Origin: Pseudomonadota bacterium
GTDB lineage: Bacteria > Pseudomonadota > Alphaproteobacteria > Acetobacterales > Acetobacteraceae
Direction of reading: 5' to 3'
Length of the DNA: 7,841 nt
NCBI GenBank assembly: GCA_021826565.1
Contig: JAKAZJ010000071.1
Span: 1 to 7,841 of the forward strand
The notes below the pieces were generated by a model, which was given only the letters and a program-made list of their open reading frames with translations, had not been told where the DNA came from and made no database searches. Position numbers and translations under genes: made by a program. Shown here piece by piece: positions 6,768 through 7,841 of the stretch (position 1 is its first letter; every line of letters starts with the position of its first letter).

Positions 6768-7396
6768 CAGCCGGTCTCCGCGTCCTGGAAGGATGCGAGC
6801 CGCGCGACGTAGCGGGCCAGCATGTCGATTTCGAGATTGACCGGATCGCCGGGGCGCAGCGCGCCGAACCCGGTGACCGCGGCGGTGTGCGGGATGATAT
6901 TGACCGAGAAATCATCGGCGCTGACGGCGTTGACGGTCAGCGAGACGCCGTCCACCGCAACGCTGCCCTTCTCGGCAATGAACCGGGCCAGCGACGGCGG
7001 CACGGCGAAACGCCAGCGCACCGAGCCGTGTTCCGCGATCGCGTCCCGCGCCCGCCCCAACCCGTCCACATGGCCCGAGACGATATGTCCGCCCAGTTCG
7101 TCGCCTAACCGCAGACTGCGTTCCAGATTGATCGCCGTGCCCTCGGCCCAGCCGCCCATGGTGGTGCGCGCCAGGGTCTCGGCCGAGGCGTCCACGGCGA
7201 AATAATCGGCACCGCGCTCCACCACCGTCAGGCAGCAGCCGGAGCAGGCGATCGAGGCGCCGATCGCGACCATGGCCAGATCCGCCCAGAGCGTGCCGCC
7301 GCGAGGCGCGGCGATCACAAGCCGCATGTCCCGCCCGGCGCCGAGCGGCGACACAGCGCGGATCACGCCGCGCGCGGTGATGATGCCGGTGAACAT
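6767..7396 (-). CDS. ribE: Riboflavin synthase, alpha chain
   Basis: Catalyses the final step of the pathway: dismutation of two 6,7-dimethyl-8-ribityllumazine molecules into riboflavin and 5-amino-6-ribitylaminouracil. The 209-residue protein is the usual tandem of two lumazine-binding barrels. Barrel 1 (~1-97) starts MFTGIITARG and contains CSGCCLTVV (51-59). Barrel 2 (~98-195) opens with GGHIVSGHVDG (102-112) and has VAVDGVSLTVN (146-156), NIIPHT (166-171) and a terminal NLEIDMLARYVARL helix, which serves in trimer formation. The start ATG is 2 bases after the ribD stop (TGA-AC-ATG) with no strong Shine-Dalgarno site, which points to coupling with ribD. The stop overlaps the ribB start. 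This gene is called ribE in most bacteria and ribC in E. coli. Confidence 0.96.
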   Translation of the reverse strand: MFTGIITARGVIRAVSPLGAGRDMRLVIAAPRGGTLWADLAMVAIGASIACSGCCLTVVERGADYFAVDASAETLARTTMGGWAEGTAINLERSLRLGDELGGHIVSGHVDGLGRARDAIAEHGSVRWRFAVPPSLARFIAEKGSVAVDGVSLTVNAVSADDFSVNIIPHTAAVTGFGALRPGDPVNLEIDMLARYVARLASFQDAETG

Positions 7397-7398
7397 GT

Positions 7399-7841
7399 TC
7401 AGTCGGGGCGTTCCGAAGCAACTTGATAGAGGCTCAGCATATCGGGACCAAGTCCGGTTATGGCAAGGCGCACGAAACGGGGCATCCTGTCCAGCCCTGC
7501 CAGCCCGAGCGCCGCCACACCGGCCAGCCCGTCGCCGCCCATCACCCCCGGCGCGTGGAACCAGGCCAGGCGATCGACCAGGCCGGCGCGCAGCAGGGAC
7601 GCGGCAAGCTGTCCGCCGCCCTCCACCAGCAGCCGCGTCAGCCCCGCCGCGCCCAGCGCCGCCAGCGCCGCCTTCGGGTCCACGCCCCCGGCCCCGCGTG
7701 GCACGGCGATCACCCGCGCCCCGGCTTCGACCAGCGCCGCCCGCCGCGCCGGGTCGGCGTCGGGCGCGGCCAGGAACCAGCTTGGCGTGTCACGCGCGGA
7801 GGCCACCAGCCGGACGGACGGGGGGGTGCGCAGGCCGCTAT
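7399..7841 (-). CDS. ribD: RibD, reductase domain (3' part of gene; 5' end outside window)
   Basis: About the last 147 residues of the bifunctional pyrimidine deaminase/reductase. The frame stays open to the right edge (earliest visible residues S-G-L-R-T-P-P) and ends at the TGA at 7401-7399. What is seen is the C-terminal NADPH-dependent reductase domain, which reduces the ribosyl side chain of the deaminated pyrimidine to ribityl. It shows LRTPPSVRLVASA, DTPSWFL, then the family signature LLVEGGGQLAASLLRAGLVD and a HAPGVMGGDG loop. The zinc-dependent deaminase half should lie to the right, outside the window. A run of seven G at 7820-7826 does not break the frame. As the first visible gene of the operon, it is where an upstream promoter or FMN riboswitch would be sought. 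Confidence 0.93.
   Translation of the reverse strand, partial: SGLRTPPSVRLVASARDTPSWFLAAPDADPARRAALVEAGARVIAVPRGAGGVDPKAALAALGAAGLTRLLVEGGGQLAASLLRAGLVDRLAWFHAPGVMGGDGLAGVAALGLAGLDRMPRFVRLAITGLGPDMLSLYQVASERPD

Noticed and set aside
5442..6812. A 456-codon open frame on the + strand, antisense to ribH and ribB.
   Set aside because: It lies wholly opposite clearly conserved genes, has low-complexity His/Arg/Gln-rich composition, no recognisable domain and no ribosome binding site. Such frames are common opposite GC-rich coding sequence.
7820..7826. A run of seven G near the right edge that might mark a frameshift in ribD.
   Set aside because: The reductase-domain frame reads through it with family-like residues on both sides (LRTPP then SVRLVASA), so no frameshift is indicated.
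7399..7841. FMN riboswitch or operon promoter for the riboflavin genes.
   Set aside because: The visible right end is still inside ribD coding sequence; any leader element lies outside the window, and none is seen between the operon genes.
1..7841. Mobile elements, phage genes, CRISPR repeats, tRNA or rRNA genes, toxin-antitoxin or defence cassette.
   Set aside because: No transposase, integrase, terminal repeats, spaced direct repeats or RNA-gene signatures were found. The CHAT/kinase pair alone does not match a defence system I can name.

Overview
This is a GC-rich window from a bacterial chromosome, probably an alphaproteobacterium. Acetobacteraceae/Rhodospirillales is my best guess from the gene content, the RibB type and the GC-biased codon use; that lineage is inferred, not demonstrated. 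It holds eight protein genes, two of them cut by the window edges. I saw no tRNA, rRNA, CRISPR array, insertion sequence or other mobile element.

Positions 1-2513 (+ strand) are a signalling block. First comes the C-terminal part of a CHAT (caspase-like) protein whose start lies outside the window. After 60 bases, which contain a plausible sigma70-type promoter, comes a complete 649-residue membrane Ser/Thr kinase. It has an intact cytoplasmic kinase domain, one transmembrane helix, a Pro/Ala/Thr linker and a predicted periplasmic region ending in a DUF4384-like domain. Caspase-fold proteins, Hanks-type kinases and DUF4384 domains recur together in bacterial signalling proteins, so the pair may be one pathway.

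Positions 2542-4647 hold two redox enzymes transcribed away from each other: an aldo/keto reductase (- strand) and a luciferase-like flavin-dependent oxidoreductase (+ strand). They share a 108-base intergenic region.

Positions 4667-7841 (- strand) are a tightly packed riboflavin operon, read right to left as ribD (3' part only), ribE, ribB, ribH and nusB. The gaps are +2, -1, -4 and -4 bases, so the genes are almost certainly co-transcribed and translationally coupled. RibD (reductase domain), RibB, RibH and RibE cover most of the route from GTP and ribulose 5-phosphate to riboflavin. The one enzyme not supplied here is an active GTP cyclohydrolase II. RibB does carry a RibA-like C-terminal domain, but that domain has no cysteine at all, so it cannot form the zinc site; a separate ribA is expected elsewhere. 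The operon promoter, and any FMN riboswitch, would lie beyond the right edge.

Most of the window is well-known biology. The points most worth following are the CHAT/kinase pair with its poorly characterised ectodomain, the degenerate RibA-like domain of RibB, and the GC hairpins that directly abut the ribH and nusB start codons.
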